From: Liolophura sinensis
Lineage: Eukaryota > Mollusca > Polyplacophora > Chitonida > Chitonidae
Assembly (NCBI RefSeq): GCF_032854445.1
Contig: NC_088305.1
Span: 23,419,901-23,483,900 of the forward strand
DNA: 64,000 bases
Reading direction: 5' to 3'
Shown here: positions 1 to 10,806 of the stretch, in pieces
How the letters are laid out: each line of letters begins with the position of its first letter
How positions within the stretch are numbered: the first letter of the stretch is position 1
Notes under the pieces: generated by a model
The model's input: only the letters and a program-made list of their open reading frames with translations
Told to the model about the DNA's origin: nothing
Databases searched by the model: none
Position numbers and translations under genes: made by a program

Positions 1-973
1 CTGGGCAGGTTAAAACCATTTTAGAGTGGATGACATTATGTTAAAACATCCACGACACAAAGACACGGTTGTGTTTGTCACCAATGAATTAATGCTCACC
101 AAATTGACACAAGAAGTTCAGTGATACATTACACATCGTCTCCAACCATTTCAAAGTATCTCCAACAAATACACAGTTTTCTTGAAACTTCCCATGCCCC
201 GACTGGCCTAAACTCTAGCACAAGTAGTTCACTTCCAACTTGACTTTTCGTTCAAATACCCTTAAATACCTACCTCCTGGAGCCCTGCAGAAAATCTTCG
301 GTGAATGTAAACTTTTTTATGAATCTTGTTGAATTAAAGTCGACTGTTAACGGAAAGACGCTTCTCTGACATTAACGGTGGAGAAAACATAAAAGTGACA
401 TAAAGTTCGGATGAAAAAGTGCGAAAAGTTATTCCTAAATGTGGTCTTTAATATATTTTCCGATTTTTCACACTTGAGAATAATTTTTGTATGGTGGGTA
501 TTTGGGACCACCTTTGGTATTTAAAGTCTTAAATATATAATTATTTAAAGTATTTAAATAATGCCATAAAAGAGGATGTAACACAGGTGTATTAAATATT
601 TTTGTACTAGAATTTGTTCTTTTCAGTTAACAAGTGTATTAAACCAAAATTTTCATCATATCTACATTTTTAATATGTTACTAAATATGGTCATAATTTA
701 CGTCAAATGCATATGTTTCAATATAAACAACAAATTTACATAAAACAACAAAAGTTGTTCCCAAATACCCACCAAACAAAAATATTTTTAAAAGCCATTT
801 CTCTTGAAAACAAATCCAAGAAACATTAAAGATCATATTTCCATATACGTTTTGACGTTCTTTCATCCGATTTTGGCATCATTTTTATGTTTTCTTCTCA
901 TTTAAATATGCAGTGTATATGTGTAACGTCTATTATTTTGAAGGCATTATTTTAATCTGAGTTACTCTGAAAT
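1..973. other. Non-coding left flank of copy A
   Basis: AT-rich sequence matching 43832-44869 with small indels. I see no gene, exon or clear mobile element. The duplicated counterpart has about 60 extra bases near 44575-44640. The short open frames here are not conserved between the copies. Confidence 0.6.
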
Positions 974-1583
974 ATGCCTACATGTACATATGTGTGGTTG
1001 CGTATGCCTACATGTACACGTGTGTGGTTGCTTATGCCCACATGTACATATGTGTGGTTGCGTATGCCTGCATGTACATATGTGTGGTTGCGTATGCCCA
1101 CATGTGCATATGTGTGGTTGCGTATGTCCAAATGTACATATGTTTGGGTGCGTATGCCTACATGTACATATGTGTGGTTGCGTATGCCTACATGTGCATA
1201 TATGTGGTTGCGTATGCCTACATGTACATATGTGTGGTTGCGTATGCCTACATGTACATATGTGTGGTTGCGTATGTCTACATGTACATATGTGTGGTTG
1301 CGTATGCCTACATGTACATATGTGTGGTTGCGTATGCCTACATGTACATATGTGTGGTGGCGTATGCCCACATGTAGATGTGTGTGGTTGCGTATGCCTA
1401 CATGTACATATGTGTGGTTGCGTATGCCTACATGCACATGTGTGGTTGCGTATGCCCACATGTACATATGTGTGGTTGCGCATGCCCACATGCACATGTG
1501 TGTGGTTGCGTATGCCCACATGTGCATATGTGTGGTCGCGTATGCCTACATGTGCATATGTGTGGCTGCGTATGCCTACATAT
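974..1583. repeat. 30-bp minisatellite, copy A (about 20 units)
   Basis: Tandem units of 30 bp with consensus around TACATGTACATATGTGTGG followed by TTGCGTATGCC. The period is a multiple of three, so most frames stay open on both strands; this is a repeat artefact and not coding. Copy B has only about 8 units (44870-45118). The LTR element at 1584 is inserted into this array, and a remnant unit follows it at 7664-7690. Confidence 0.95.
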
Positions 1584-2583
1584 TGTTATGTATGACTATT
1601 TAACGTTTTCATGTACTGTTAGTCTGCGGGCCTGTGTGAAAGCATAAGAGGCCCTGTTATATGTGTACAGCGCGGACCGGATCGAAAGCACCTTGTTCAA
1701 TGCTTCGTTTATTTCATTGGCTGTTAATTCTGTGTTTAAGAATAGTTGAATCCACCTGGAACGTATATAAGCCGTGTTTTCTGTGCAGAGAGTAGGTATT
1801 TTTGCTGCATCCACTGGGAGCCAGGAGAGTGTGCGACGCTCTCGTATCGAGTCCATTATCTTGATATGAGCTGGTGATGCCAGTTTCGTTTGGGAGGACA
1901 GATTTCTATGCCGGCACCGTTTGTGTACCACAGTTGTACTGATGTCTGGTTTAAGTGAATTTCTGCGGAAGTCACGTTTATTGTTGTTCGGATCTTTATT
2001 ATGATTATACAGTGTTGACTGTGTAATTTGTTTAACACGCTGACCTCACCTGACCGACAAGGTCGTCACGGACTCTAAACCGAAGTTTTCAGCTTTGCAA
2101 AGGACGTTCGTTCTGCCACAAGGTGACATTACTCTACGTCACTGAACGGCTCGTTTGTGAGTTTCTGCGGGAGCTGTGACCGTTCTAAAGTGGATTATAC
2201 CTCCATGCCTGGATTTACCCTGTGTTGTGCTTTGCGGGTGTGACGTCATTCAAAGGCTTGGCTGTTCCAGTTCTGTGTAACCTGTGTACTGTGTTCGCGT
2301 TCGCTAATCTAGCGAAGTATCTGACTGGGACAATTTGTGACTTGTGTGAATTGTGTGTTTATCCCATGGTCTTTACGTTGGATTTCCTGGAATATGTTCC
2401 TTGGGATGCAAAGGTGAACTGGAAACTTTTAAAGACCGGTAATACTGATGTGTATGTTTTTTATGTTGTTGTTGTTGAACTGTCTGTAAAACTGTACGTC
2501 TCATTTTATATATATAGCATTGTTTACATTGTAATATTGAGTCACTGAGTCTGTTTTCTGTTGCTGTTTTCAATACCGTAACA
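1584..2583 (+). repeat. 5' LTR
   Basis: A 1000-bp direct repeat of the 3' LTR, beginning TGTTATG and ending CGTAACA. It contains a TATA motif at 1764-1770. A 108-codon open frame (2222-2548) also occurs in the other LTR, but most of the differences between the two change amino acids, so I do not treat it as a gene. Confidence 0.95.
1764..1770 (+). promoter_or_regulatory. LTR promoter TATA motif
   Basis: TATATAA lies inside the 5' LTR, about 180 bp from its start, followed by a GC-containing stretch where the U3/R boundary would be expected. The same motif occurs in the 3' LTR near 5003. Position and conservation support a core promoter; no transcript evidence is available. Confidence 0.5.
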
Positions 2584-2588
2584 GAAAT

Positions 2589-2606
2589 TGGGGGCTTGTC
2601 CGGGAA
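2589..2606 (+). other. Primer binding site, tRNA-Pro-like
   Basis: Five bases after the 5' LTR the sequence TGGGGGCTTGTCCGGGAA matches the well-known tRNA-Pro primer-site consensus at about 16 of 18 positions. The position immediately downstream of the LTR is as expected for minus-strand priming. Confidence 0.75.
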
Positions 2607-2712
2607 ACTGATTGTTTCCCTTTTGTTTTGCACCGGATATTTGAAGTTAAACATATGTGAGAAGCGATTGCTTAATTTTAACGGTGAATGATTCAGTGGC
2701 TAAATATTTACA

Positions 2713-4040
2713 ATGGGAGATTTTGAGTGAGTGAGTGAGTGCTTGTGGTTTAACGTCGTACTCAACAGTTTTTCAGTCATATGACGACGAAGGAATCATT
2801 AGGGTGCATGTACGTGTAATGTGCCTCCTTGTTGCAGGACGGATTTCCACCGCTCTTTTATTTAGTGCTGCTTCACTGAGACGACTTACCGAAGGCAAGT
2901 AAGCCGCCCCACCCGAGCCATTATACTGATACGGGTCAACCAGTCGTTGCACTATCCCCTTCATGCTGAACGCCAAGCGAAGAAGTTACAACTTCCTCTT
3001 TTAAAGTCTTGTGTGACTCGATCAAGGATTGATCCTTGATCTACCGGTCCCGAAGCGGACGCTCTACCAACTGTGCTATCCGGGCCGGTCCTTTAAAGAA
3101 GGAAGACTTGGTTAAGTTAGGGACATTTTTAGGTTTGTCCGTAAAGTCTTCATGGAGGAAAAGAGATATGCAGTATACTTTGTTGAAACATTTAGTGGAG
3201 ATAGGTAAGTTTGATAGTTCTGCATTATCTGATTATGAGTTCGAGGGTCAGTCTGATGCCGAGCTTAAGTTTAAGCAGTTTGAGTTAAAGTTGAGATTGG
3301 AGAAAGAGGAAAGACAGAAAGGGAAAGAGAGGGAACATGAGATACAGTTAGAAAATTTGAAAATGCAGAGAGAGAGGAAAGAGAGAGGGAAAGAGAATTG
3401 GAGTTCCAATTGAAAAAGTTAGAGGTTGAGAGAGATGAGAAACCGGGTCCTTCCGGTAGACAGGATTCAGGATTTGATGTGACCAAATACATCCGGTTAG
3501 TTCCATCCTTTCAGGAAAAAGAGGTGGATAAATATTTTTTGCATTTTGAGAAAATTGCAAATAGTTTGAAGTGGCTTAAAGAGTTCTGGACTATGTTATT
3601 ACAGAGTGTGCTAATTGGAAACGCCAGGGAAATTTACACTCAGTTAAGTGTAGAGAATGCTTCCAATTATGACTATGTGAAAGAGGTAATTTTGAAGGGT
3701 TATGAATTGGTGCCTGAAGCTTACCGCCAGAAATTTCGTAACTATGAAAAAGGTAGAGATCAGACATACGTTGAGTTTGGTCGAGCTAAGGAGCAGTTGT
3801 TTGATCGCTGGTGTACAGCCAAGAAAATAGGCAAGGGTTTTGAAAGTTTGCGTCAGCTTGTGCTGGTAGAAGAGTTCAAGCGTTGTATTCATAATGATGT
3901 AAAGGTGTTCATTGATGAGCAGAAGGCGAGTACACTTGAAGAGGCAGCCAGTTCAGCTGATGATTATTCCTTGACACATAAGGTTACATACACGGGTAAG
4001 CCATTTGATTCATTTACACGTAGAAATACCCAGTCACATA
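2713..4040 (+). pseudogene. gag remnant with SCAN/capsid-like region
   Basis: The frame starts with ATG at 2713 (MGDFE...), is interrupted by a SINE (about 2727-3093), and resumes at about 3094 with PLKKEDLVKLG. A long, charged Lys/Glu/Arg-rich, probably coiled-coil stretch (about 3260-3400) follows. A frameshift in the purine-rich run near 3390-3400 moves the frame. The second part (3398-4045) reads through FQEKEVDKYFLHFEKIA, a short poorly matched stretch, then IYTQLS, VKEVILKGYELVPEAYRQKF and FDRWC. This is the capsid-type helical region related to SCAN domains. No zinc knuckle is left: the frame runs into reverse-transcriptase sequence near 4041, marking an internal deletion. Confidence 0.8.
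2727..3093 (-). mobile_element. tRNA-derived SINE (family 2) inserted in gag
   Basis: On the minus strand the head begins near 3090 with ACCGGCCCGGATAGCACAGT, a tRNA-like A box, and has a B-box-like GATCGAGTCACAC near 3015. The body contains the hairpin GAGGAAGTTGTAACTTCTTC type motif, and the far end is a GTGAGTGAGTGAGTG run at about 2727. Related copies are at 33271-33575 and, as fragments, at 12484-12600, 24640-24760 and 47893-48010. It separates the first codons of gag from the rest. Confidence 0.85.
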
Positions 4041-4707
4041 TCTAGGGCATGTTGTCGGACAGGGTCAGGTAAAACCTGTTAATTCTAAAATCAGTGCTAT
4101 CTCTTGTTTTCCAGTGCCAAGTTGTAAGAGAGAATTAAAGCGTTTTTTGGGCATGGCAGGTTATTATCGTAAGTTCTGTAGGAACTTTTTATTTGTTAGT
4201 GAGCCACTAACTCAGCTGTTAAAGAAAGGTGCTAAATTCTTGTGGTCCATTGAGTGTCAGAGATCTTTTGATAGATTAAAGGCCATGCTAAGCAGCGGCC
4301 CCATACTTGTAGCACCTGATTTTAACGTACCATTTAAGCTAACTGTTGATGCTAGTGATATATCTGCTGGGGCAGTTTTGTTACAAGAAAATGAAACAGA
4401 TCACGTTGATCACCCTGTATGTGTTTTCTCTCGCAAATTTGACAAGTGCCAGAGAAATTATTCGACAATAGAAAAGGAGTGTCTGTCCTTGATTCTAGCA
4501 TTACAGCATTTTGAAGTATATGCCACTTCGTCAAGTTACCCCATTGTTGTTTATACAGACCACAATCCCTTGACCTTCTTGCACAAACTAAAAGGTAAAA
4601 ACCGAAGATTGTTACGGTGGAGTTTGCTTTTGCAAGAATTTAATCTAGAGATTAGACACATAAAAGGGAAAGATAATGTGATTGCTGATTGTTTGTCCCG
4701 TGTCTAG
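4041..4707 (+). pseudogene. Reverse transcriptase C-terminal end and RNase H
   Basis: The frame enters at YLGHVVGQG and continues through the RT connection motif RFLGMAGYYRKFC, then into an RNase H of the Gypsy type: DASDISAGAVL with the first acidic residues, the E of YSTIEKECLSL, YTDHNPLTFLHKL, and HIKGKDNVIADCLSRV at the C terminus, ending in TAG at 4705-4707. The catalytic RT palm (YxDD) is absent because of the deletion that fuses this to gag. Only 114 bases separate the stop codon from the 3' LTR, leaving no room for an integrase downstream. Confidence 0.9.
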
Positions 4708-4807
4708 TTGGTTTTCTGCAGCTTTGTTTTTAAAGACTGTGGTAAACGTTATTATTATTCATGATTATGAATATGTTAAAGAAAGTTTTATGCAAAACTT
4801 TCTTTCC

Positions 4808-4821
4808 CTGAAGGGTGGGGG
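4808..4821 (+). other. Polypurine tract
   Basis: A purine run, TGAAGGGTGGGGGTG type, lies directly before the TGTTATG start of the 3' LTR. This is the expected plus-strand primer position in a LTR retrotransposon. Confidence 0.7.
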
Positions 4822-5609
4822 TGTTATGTATGACTATTTAACGTTTTCATGTTTTGTTAGTCTGCGGACCTTTGTGAAAGCATAACAGGCCCTGTTATAT
4901 GTGTACAGCGCGGACCGGATCGAAAGCACCTTGTTCAATGCTTCGTTTATTTCATTGGCTGTTAATTCTGTGTTTAAGAATAGTTGAATCCACCTGGAAC
5001 GTATATAAGCCGTGTTTTCTGTGCAGAGAATATTCTCCTTACTAAAAGAATACATCAAATCGACGGGTTACGAAAGCCGAATCTGATAAAACACAATTGA
5101 CCAACAACGGCGATACCTTGATTCTGAGGGCCGTTTCTGCTCTAGTCAACAATACGTCACCTTCTCTGATTTAAAACGGTGCATTCTCCGTAATTACCAA
5201 ACACATATACTAACAACGGCGATACCTTGATTTTGAGGGCCGTCCATGAAACCAATCTGCAAAAACATAACACACGAAAACAATGTAACCACAAAAGTTG
5301 ATAACTGTAGTAATTAATAATATTTCTCCATTAACTAATCTGCCCTCTTATTTGTTGTTATTTATCTATTCTTATTAGTTGATATTTATTATCTATTTAT
5401 TTACAAATGTGTATATATCATACGAGGGCAGACCCTCTATCAATTTCTGATTGGTAGGTATACCACTAATTTGCTCCTAAATATCTGTTTTATCAAATAT
5501 CTTCTTGCTTAAGATATACATTATCTCATAAACAAAACACCTTCGCAAATCAAAAATACAACTATCTGGTATATTTGTTTTCTCTATTTGTTTTCACAGG
5601 GAAAAAAGG

Positions 5610-6176
5610 ATGAAAATCTTTATTATCGGCAGCAGTTACGTTCATAGACTGGAGAATAGTATCCTTCGAAATTCGATCCCAAACTCTAGAATCGACTTTG
5701 GAACAGGCCAAGACATTCGGTTTTTTGGCATTGGGGGAGCTAGAGTTGGGACACTTAGATTCTCTGGAAGATTGGAAAGTCTCCTTCAGGAGACAAAACC
5801 TGACCTAGTTATCCTTCACATTGGGGGAAACGATGCGGGCTCTCACAAATCAGCAGCAGCAATTTGCGCTGATATTTTAGACTATGTTGGTGCACTTAAA
5901 ACGAAATTCCAAATTCCAAGGATCTACATCAGCCAGCTTCTTTACCGTCAGGTAACTCGGCGAATTTCGGTCCACATTTATAATACAAAAATCCATGAAA
6001 TTAACAAGAAGCTGACAAACAACCAATTGGCCACCTTCTGGAGACACCGGGGACTGATCCGACCACAAAAACAAATTCTAACCAACGACCGAGTGCACCT
6101 AAACACTCTAGGCCAGGAACTGTTCTACCGGTCTATGAAACGTGCTGTCTGCGCCGCCATGGGAGGCAGAAAATAA
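5610..6176 (+). CDS. SGNH/GDSL-type hydrolase-like protein of a mobile element
   Basis: An intact frame of 188 codons begins ATG at 5610 after an A-rich leader and ends TAA. The motif order fits the SGNH hydrolase fold: block I IIGSSYVHR with the nucleophile serine (residues 5-10), a glycine block FFGIGGARVG (about 38-47), block III LHIGGNDAG with the Asn (about 72-80), and block V DRVHLNTLGQELF with the Asp/His pair (about 161-173). SGNH enzymes are esterases or acetylhydrolases. No signal peptide or membrane segment is visible. The gene lies inside the nested insertion, so it is probably an element-borne accessory gene and not a host locus. Its intactness in a young insertion suggests recent activity of the family. 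The substrate cannot be told from sequence. Confidence 0.7.
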   Translation: MKIFIIGSSYVHRLENSILRNSIPNSRIDFGTGQDIRFFGIGGARVGTLRFSGRLESLLQETKPDLVILHIGGNDAGSHKSAAAICADILDYVGALKTKFQIPRIYISQLLYRQVTRRISVHIYNTKIHEINKKLTNNQLATFWRHRGLIRPQKQILTNDRVHLNTLGQELFYRSMKRAVCAAMGGRK

Positions 6177-6865
6177 AAATTGGAAATAGAGAAGGAAATC
6201 AATTAAAGAAGAAGACAGGGAAAACAATAAGAAGACCCATGGGACCAAAGAAACTTAACAACCAGGAAACGAAGACCAGAAACATGAAAGACATCATGAC
6301 AATAGGACTATCTCTTGCTTCAACTAAGTGGATGAGGCCTGACATCCTTGCTCCTCATTTATACTTGTCGCACCTGTTACAGGCACAGGTTTCCAGTACG
6401 CTGGTTTTTCCTGGACGGCGTTTGGTATAAGTGGCGGGAGCTCCTTAACTCCACGCCACAGAGGAGGAAGCAAGAGAACAAAACTGTTAACCAATAAATA
6501 AAGGCACTACTGTTGTTTTCTCTCTGTGTAAATTTCTGTATAGGCAACTCATTGTAATCTTTTAATGCAGATCTATGTATTTCTAATGTAAAGATAACGT
6601 TAATCCCTGTAAATAGCTTACTATTTATCCCCTTTCTGTTAAATAACCATGGCAGCATTTGAACCTATAGAATAAGCTGTAACATGCTACCACAAAGAGG
6701 TTAATCCCACTAATTGACTCATGTACATATGTAAATAGTATACAAACGCAATGCTGTTATGTAATCAAAATATTCATGTGTTAAAAAAAAAATAAATAAA
6801 ACACTGATTTGATGGGCCACGATATCCGCCAGGAAAGTGGCCCTAAAACCAGTAAATAAACCAAA
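6177..6865. other. 3' part of the nested insertion, no clear gene
   Basis: Purine-rich sequence follows the SGNH stop, then a 63-codon frame (6239-6430) with no recognisable domain, then AT-rich sequence with an A-run. I see no coding support. A poly(A)-like signal AATAAA occurs near 6493. Confidence 0.4.
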
Positions 6866-7663
6866 CAGAGAGTAGGTATTTTTGCTGCATCCACTGGGAG
6901 CCAGGAGAGTGTGCGACGCTCTCGTATCGAGTCCATTATATTGATATGAGCTGGTGATGCCAGTTTCGTTTGGGAGGACAGATTTTTATGCCGGCACCGT
7001 TTGTGTACCACAGTTGTACTGATGTCTGGTTTAAGTGAATTTCTGCGAAAGTCACGTTTATTGGTGTTCGGATCTTTATTATGATTATACAGTGTTGACT
7101 GTGTAATTTGTTTAACACGCTGACCTCACCTGACCGACAAGGTCGTCAAGGACTCTAAACTGAAGTTTTCAGTTTTGCAAAGGACGTTCGTTCTGCCACA
7201 AGGTGACATTACTCTACGTCACTGAACGGCTCGTTTGTGAGTTTCTGCGGGAGCTGTGACTGTTCTAAAGTGGATTATACCTCCATGCCTGGATTTACCC
7301 TGTGTTGTGCTCTGCGGGTGTGACGTCATTCAAAGGCTTGACTGTTCCAGTTCTGTGTAACCTGTGTACTGTGTTCGCGTTCGCTAACCTAGCGAAGTAC
7401 CTGACTGGGTCAATTTGTGACTTGTGTGAATTGTGTGTTTATCCCATGGTCTTTACGTTGGATCTCCTGGAATATGTTCCTTGGGATGCAAAGGTGAACT
7501 GGAAACTTTTAAAGACCGGTAATACTGATGTGTATGTTTTTTATGTTGTTGTTGTTGAACTGTCTGTAAAACTGTACGTCTCATTTTATATATATAGCAT
7601 TGTTTACATTGTAATATTGAGTCACTGAGTCTGTTTTCTGTTGCTGTTTTCAATACCGTAACA

Positions 7664-9713
7664 ATGTGCATATGTGTGGTTGCGTATTATTCCATGAAAT
7701 TCTCTACTGAAATTTAGAATTCTTACCGAATTCAGAGGTGTTTTAGATATGGTTCAGCGGTCTTTAATTTTATGTTTTCCTGAAGATTGAATTTTGTTAA
7801 ACATGTGCACATATGTGTATATCTGTGATAACCATGAAGAGAACTTGAGCAATATTTAAAAACTGACATACATCATAAAGATACTGAACAAATACGCTTA
7901 AAGATTAACTTCTTCTTAGCATTTTGTACGATCAGTAAAACTGACATGGTAAGAAAAAATTTGGTAGGAAAAAGATATGTACATGGTGAAAAATTTTTTT
8001 TTTTTAAATTCCGACTTTTGAAGCCGGAACCTCGAGTTTAAAAGTCGGGTCAACGACATAACTGACCAATCATAATATATTGGGCTATTGCCTAATCGTC
8101 ACAGACATTATCCTTATAAAGTTAAGGCCTCTGGTCCTAACGTATATACAGTATACCTTGCCTTAATTTCAGCCTAGCTGGATCAAGTACATGTATTCAA
8201 ATAGTATCTGACATGCAGCTGTTGCAGCTGAGATTGAAAGAACTCAACCAGGCTACATAGGGGCGAGGCTGCAAGCTGTATTTTGTATTTTATTTTCATT
8301 TAGCCCATATGTGTCTCTTTGAAATATGTATATTAATAAGCTGCCTCGTTGATACGGCAAAACGCATTGTCGGCATTTCTATCAACTCAGTTGGTCTAAA
8401 GCGGTGTACTCTTTCATTTTTTTCAATACGTCACTGTTTCTGGGTAGAGCTAGTCGTGCCCGCATGTCAAGGAAAGTTGTACATGTAGATGAAATTCACA
8501 AGCACTGAGCGTGGCAACTGAGAATAGTTTTTTTAGACAGACTGGAATCGACCTGTATAGGCGATCATGCCCCTTGTAATCCTTGTTCTGGATTTAAGAT
8601 ATAGGTTATTTATCTTATGCTAATACCCTAGTCAAAATGAGAAGTTATCAGTGAGAGATGCTCGTTTGTAGCTGCTACATTGTCTGTTTGATGGGAAAAG
8701 ACCTGTAATTGGCCGATCAAGTCGGGGCTTCGACTTCTAAACTCGGTGGCCCCGATTTCTAAACTCGAGGCCCGACTCTTAAAGTCGGGGGTTTAAAAAA
8801 ATTTCTCTTCTCAAAAAAATTTTATCACGATGTTATTTTTTTTTCTTCCAAATTTTTTTCTCTTCCAGAAATTTTATTTTCACCGTGTCACTTCTACGGT
8901 TCCCTAATTTTGCGTCACGGAAAGTCCAAAACTTCAATGAGGACCGTCGGATGGAAAATTGAAAACTAAACGTAAAAATGCTTTTGTTATTTTTTTTTTT
9001 TTATTCATTTAAGAGAGTTAAACGCATAAACCCTTGCACACATGTTGCCAGTAGTATGGTAATCTGACATCATATTTCTGGTCAATAAGAGATATTCCAA
9101 CAATAAGAGCTGAGATTGTGAAAAAGCCCTTGTGACGTCAGAGCAATTAAAGCTTTGTAAAGTATATCTATTTCCTTTTATTTGTCCGTCTGATGAACCT
9201 TACTTCGTTTTTAACTATTTTTATTTTGAACACTAGACAAGTAAAAAAAAAACCGAAATTACGTTTAACACATAAATATGTTAATAAATAAATAACATTA
9301 ATAATGCACTATATATATTTGATGAAAATATTCATCAATAATGGTAAAACCAGTTATTATCCCATTTAAATACCCACCATCCTACCTAGAGTGTACAATG
9401 TACATACATACTATGACAATAAAAATAATACGTGACGTCATCTTTTTCTTTAAGTACCAACGCAACTGTTTAGGTATCCCTCGTGCCTTGTTTAGGAGAA
9501 ACCGGGGTAAGAGGAGCCACTTTTTACAAACTTTAATCAAAAATATATAATATTCCATTTTATCAGCTACAAACTATGCTGATTTAAGTGGCATTTACCA
9601 ATGCATACACTATGCGTTATATGATAAAGTTAACTTGAAAAGTTTTGTATTAGATGCCAAATAGAAAATGTTGGCTTTGTGGATCAACTTACCCTGTGGA
9701 TGCAGTAAGTTGG
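7664..9713. other. Copy-A-specific 2-kb stretch
   Basis: It begins with a remnant minisatellite unit (7664-7690) and ends at GCCTAGCG, which in copy B directly follows the minisatellite. It therefore represents sequence lost from copy B or gained in copy A. Apart from a MITE-like element it shows no gene; short frames such as 9341-9550 have no recognisable features. Confidence 0.6.
7938..8895. mobile_element. MITE-like element with long terminal inverted repeats
   Basis: The left arm (7938-8050) and right arm (about 8725-8895) are imperfect inverted repeats. Both include ACATGGTGA/TCACCGTGT-type ends, T-rich tracts and a CCGACTTT...CCTCGAGTTT...GTCGGG core. The interior (8050-8720) has no open frame of note. 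Size and structure fit a non-autonomous DNA transposon. Exact ends and target duplication are not clear. Confidence 0.55.
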
Positions 9714-10635
9714 TCCATAGCCTAGCGTAAGTTGAACCGCCAATTAATAACAAAAAACAAGTATACTTATTTATTTACTCTGTGACTAACTATGCTATTT
9801 TTAGGCCTATAGTATTGATAACATGAGATATGGGGGTATCGGGTTACACAAAACACTCCAAGACCAAGGTGTTAAACCCTTAATCTTAACACCTGGCTCA
9901 ATTTACCCCGGTCTGCCCTATTCCGTTTGCAAATATGACCCCCAGTAGTGCTGCAGTCCACATGGTGTAAGCTGCGTCTCGCGATATGGCGACACACGAC
10001 TTGTTTGTATCTTGATTTCGTCTTCCATCAGTCAAGTTCAGGGGCCGGTAATCCACAAATTGACAAATCAGACCAGATGTACTTGTTGTAGCGTGTGCCT
10101 GTATGTTTAGTAGCGTATCAGTGGAACCAGGGTTACCATCTCGGCAACTGGTCGCACTCGGCACTGGCCTAGCCATCGCGGAATCTTAATTCAAACAGAA
10201 CTGCTGAGGTCAAGGGGGCTTGAGGAGAACGCTGAAATCCAACTGTAACGCATTAAAAGGCATACAAAGAACAAATCAGGGTGGTTTAGTCAGAATGTAC
10301 ACAAACTATTTGCGCGTATAAACCCTGAAAAAGAATGCCGTCTCTAAGCTCTGGTAAATACTTTAATTTACCATTTATTCCCCTACTCTAAATGTTCCAC
10401 AATAGTCAACCCCGCTTTACGTCTCTGGATTGGTTTCAACTGTAGTAGTTCCGCACACACTCACGGAATTCTTCCGCTCTGATGACGATACATGGATGTC
10501 TTTTTCAAACAGAAAGTAAATCTGTCCACTCGACTGACGCATAAAACCCAATATGCCTTCTGTAAAAATGAAATCTAGTAGGTATTTGACACTATCAATG
10601 GCCACTAATTAGTAAACAGCACAGTAATTACAAGG
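9714..10635. other. Duplicated sequence with a weak 92-codon minus-strand frame
   Basis: This matches 45113-46026. A minus-strand frame at 9898-10176 persists in copy B (45289-45570) with the same length, and has a hydrophobic stretch near its C terminus (AAYTMWTAALLGVIFANG). The differences between the copies mostly change amino acids, so I do not call it a gene. No motif is recognised. Confidence 0.4.
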
Positions 10636-10806
10636 GAAAGTAGTTTTATTATCGCCATCGGCGATGTTAAATTTCTGTAACACATTTAAGGGGTGATAAC
10701 TCAGTGCGCTACATTGTCAAACGCTGACCGGGAAATGCTAGAAGAGGTTAGCTCCCCTTAGTCATATGTTAAAGAAGTTTAACATCGCCGATGGTGATAA
10801 CAAAAC
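10636..10806. mobile_element. Small palindromic MITE, copy A
   Basis: The end sequence TTATCGCCATCGGCGATGTT near 10649 is repeated inverted as AACATCGCCGATGGTGATAA near 10781. Terminal inverted repeats of about 60 bp surround a short centre. The copy-B counterpart is 46027-46200. Confidence 0.7.

Larger units (their letters stand above)
5030..6865 (+). mobile_element. Nested insertion flanked by CAGAGA repeats
   Basis: The 1836-bp block interrupts the 3' LTR and is flanked by CAGAGA at 5024-5029 and 6866-6871, a 6-bp target-site duplication. Near its left end a motif of about 32 bp (containing CGGCGATACCTTGATT) occurs twice, at 5103-5134 and 5212-5243. It carries one intact open reading frame for an SGNH hydrolase (5610-6176). 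The right end is A-rich (6781-6803) and ends with a small inverted repeat GGGCCAC/GTGGCCC. I see no transposase, recombinase or RT, so it looks non-autonomous. SGNH proteins are known accessory ORFs of some tyrosine-recombinase (Ngaro-type) and LINE elements; which class this is remains open. Confidence 0.75.
1584..7663 (+). mobile_element. LTR retrotransposon, Gmr1-like Gypsy type, defective
   Basis: Two LTRs start TGTTATG and end CGTAACA, at 1584-2583 and 4822-7663; the second is split by a nested insertion. Both are 1000 bp once the insertion is removed and differ at roughly 19 positions by my count. Between them are a tRNA-Pro-like primer site, a gag resembling capsid/SCAN-type proteins, the end of reverse transcriptase plus RNase H, and a purine tract. 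Protease, integrase and most of reverse transcriptase are missing, and gag is broken by a SINE and a frameshift, so the copy is dead. RNase H is followed directly by the 3' LTR, which fits the unusual integrase-before-RT order of Gmr1-like elements. I see no clean target-site duplication (CATAT before, ATGTG after). Confidence 0.9.
4822..7663 (+). repeat. 3' LTR split by a nested insertion
   Basis: The first 208 bases (4822-5029) match the 5' LTR. Homology then resumes at 6866 and runs to 7663. With one copy of the CAGAGA target repeat removed, the LTR is exactly 1000 bp, equal to the 5' LTR. Confidence 0.95.

Noticed and set aside
952-1647. Six overlapping open frames in all directions over the 30-bp repeat
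   Set aside because: They follow only from a stop-free unit whose length is a multiple of three; copy number differs freely between copies A and B.
2222-2548. 108-codon frame in the 5' LTR (also 7302-7628 in the 3' LTR)
   Set aside because: Most differences between the two LTR copies change residues and the frame overlaps LTR regulatory sequence.
3015-3093. A tRNA gene
   Set aside because: The tRNA-like A and B boxes are the head of a SINE; the cloverleaf is incomplete and the SINE body continues.
9898-10176. 92-codon minus-strand frame kept in both copies
   Set aside because: Differences between copies are mainly residue-changing and no family is recognised; its survival only reflects recent duplication.
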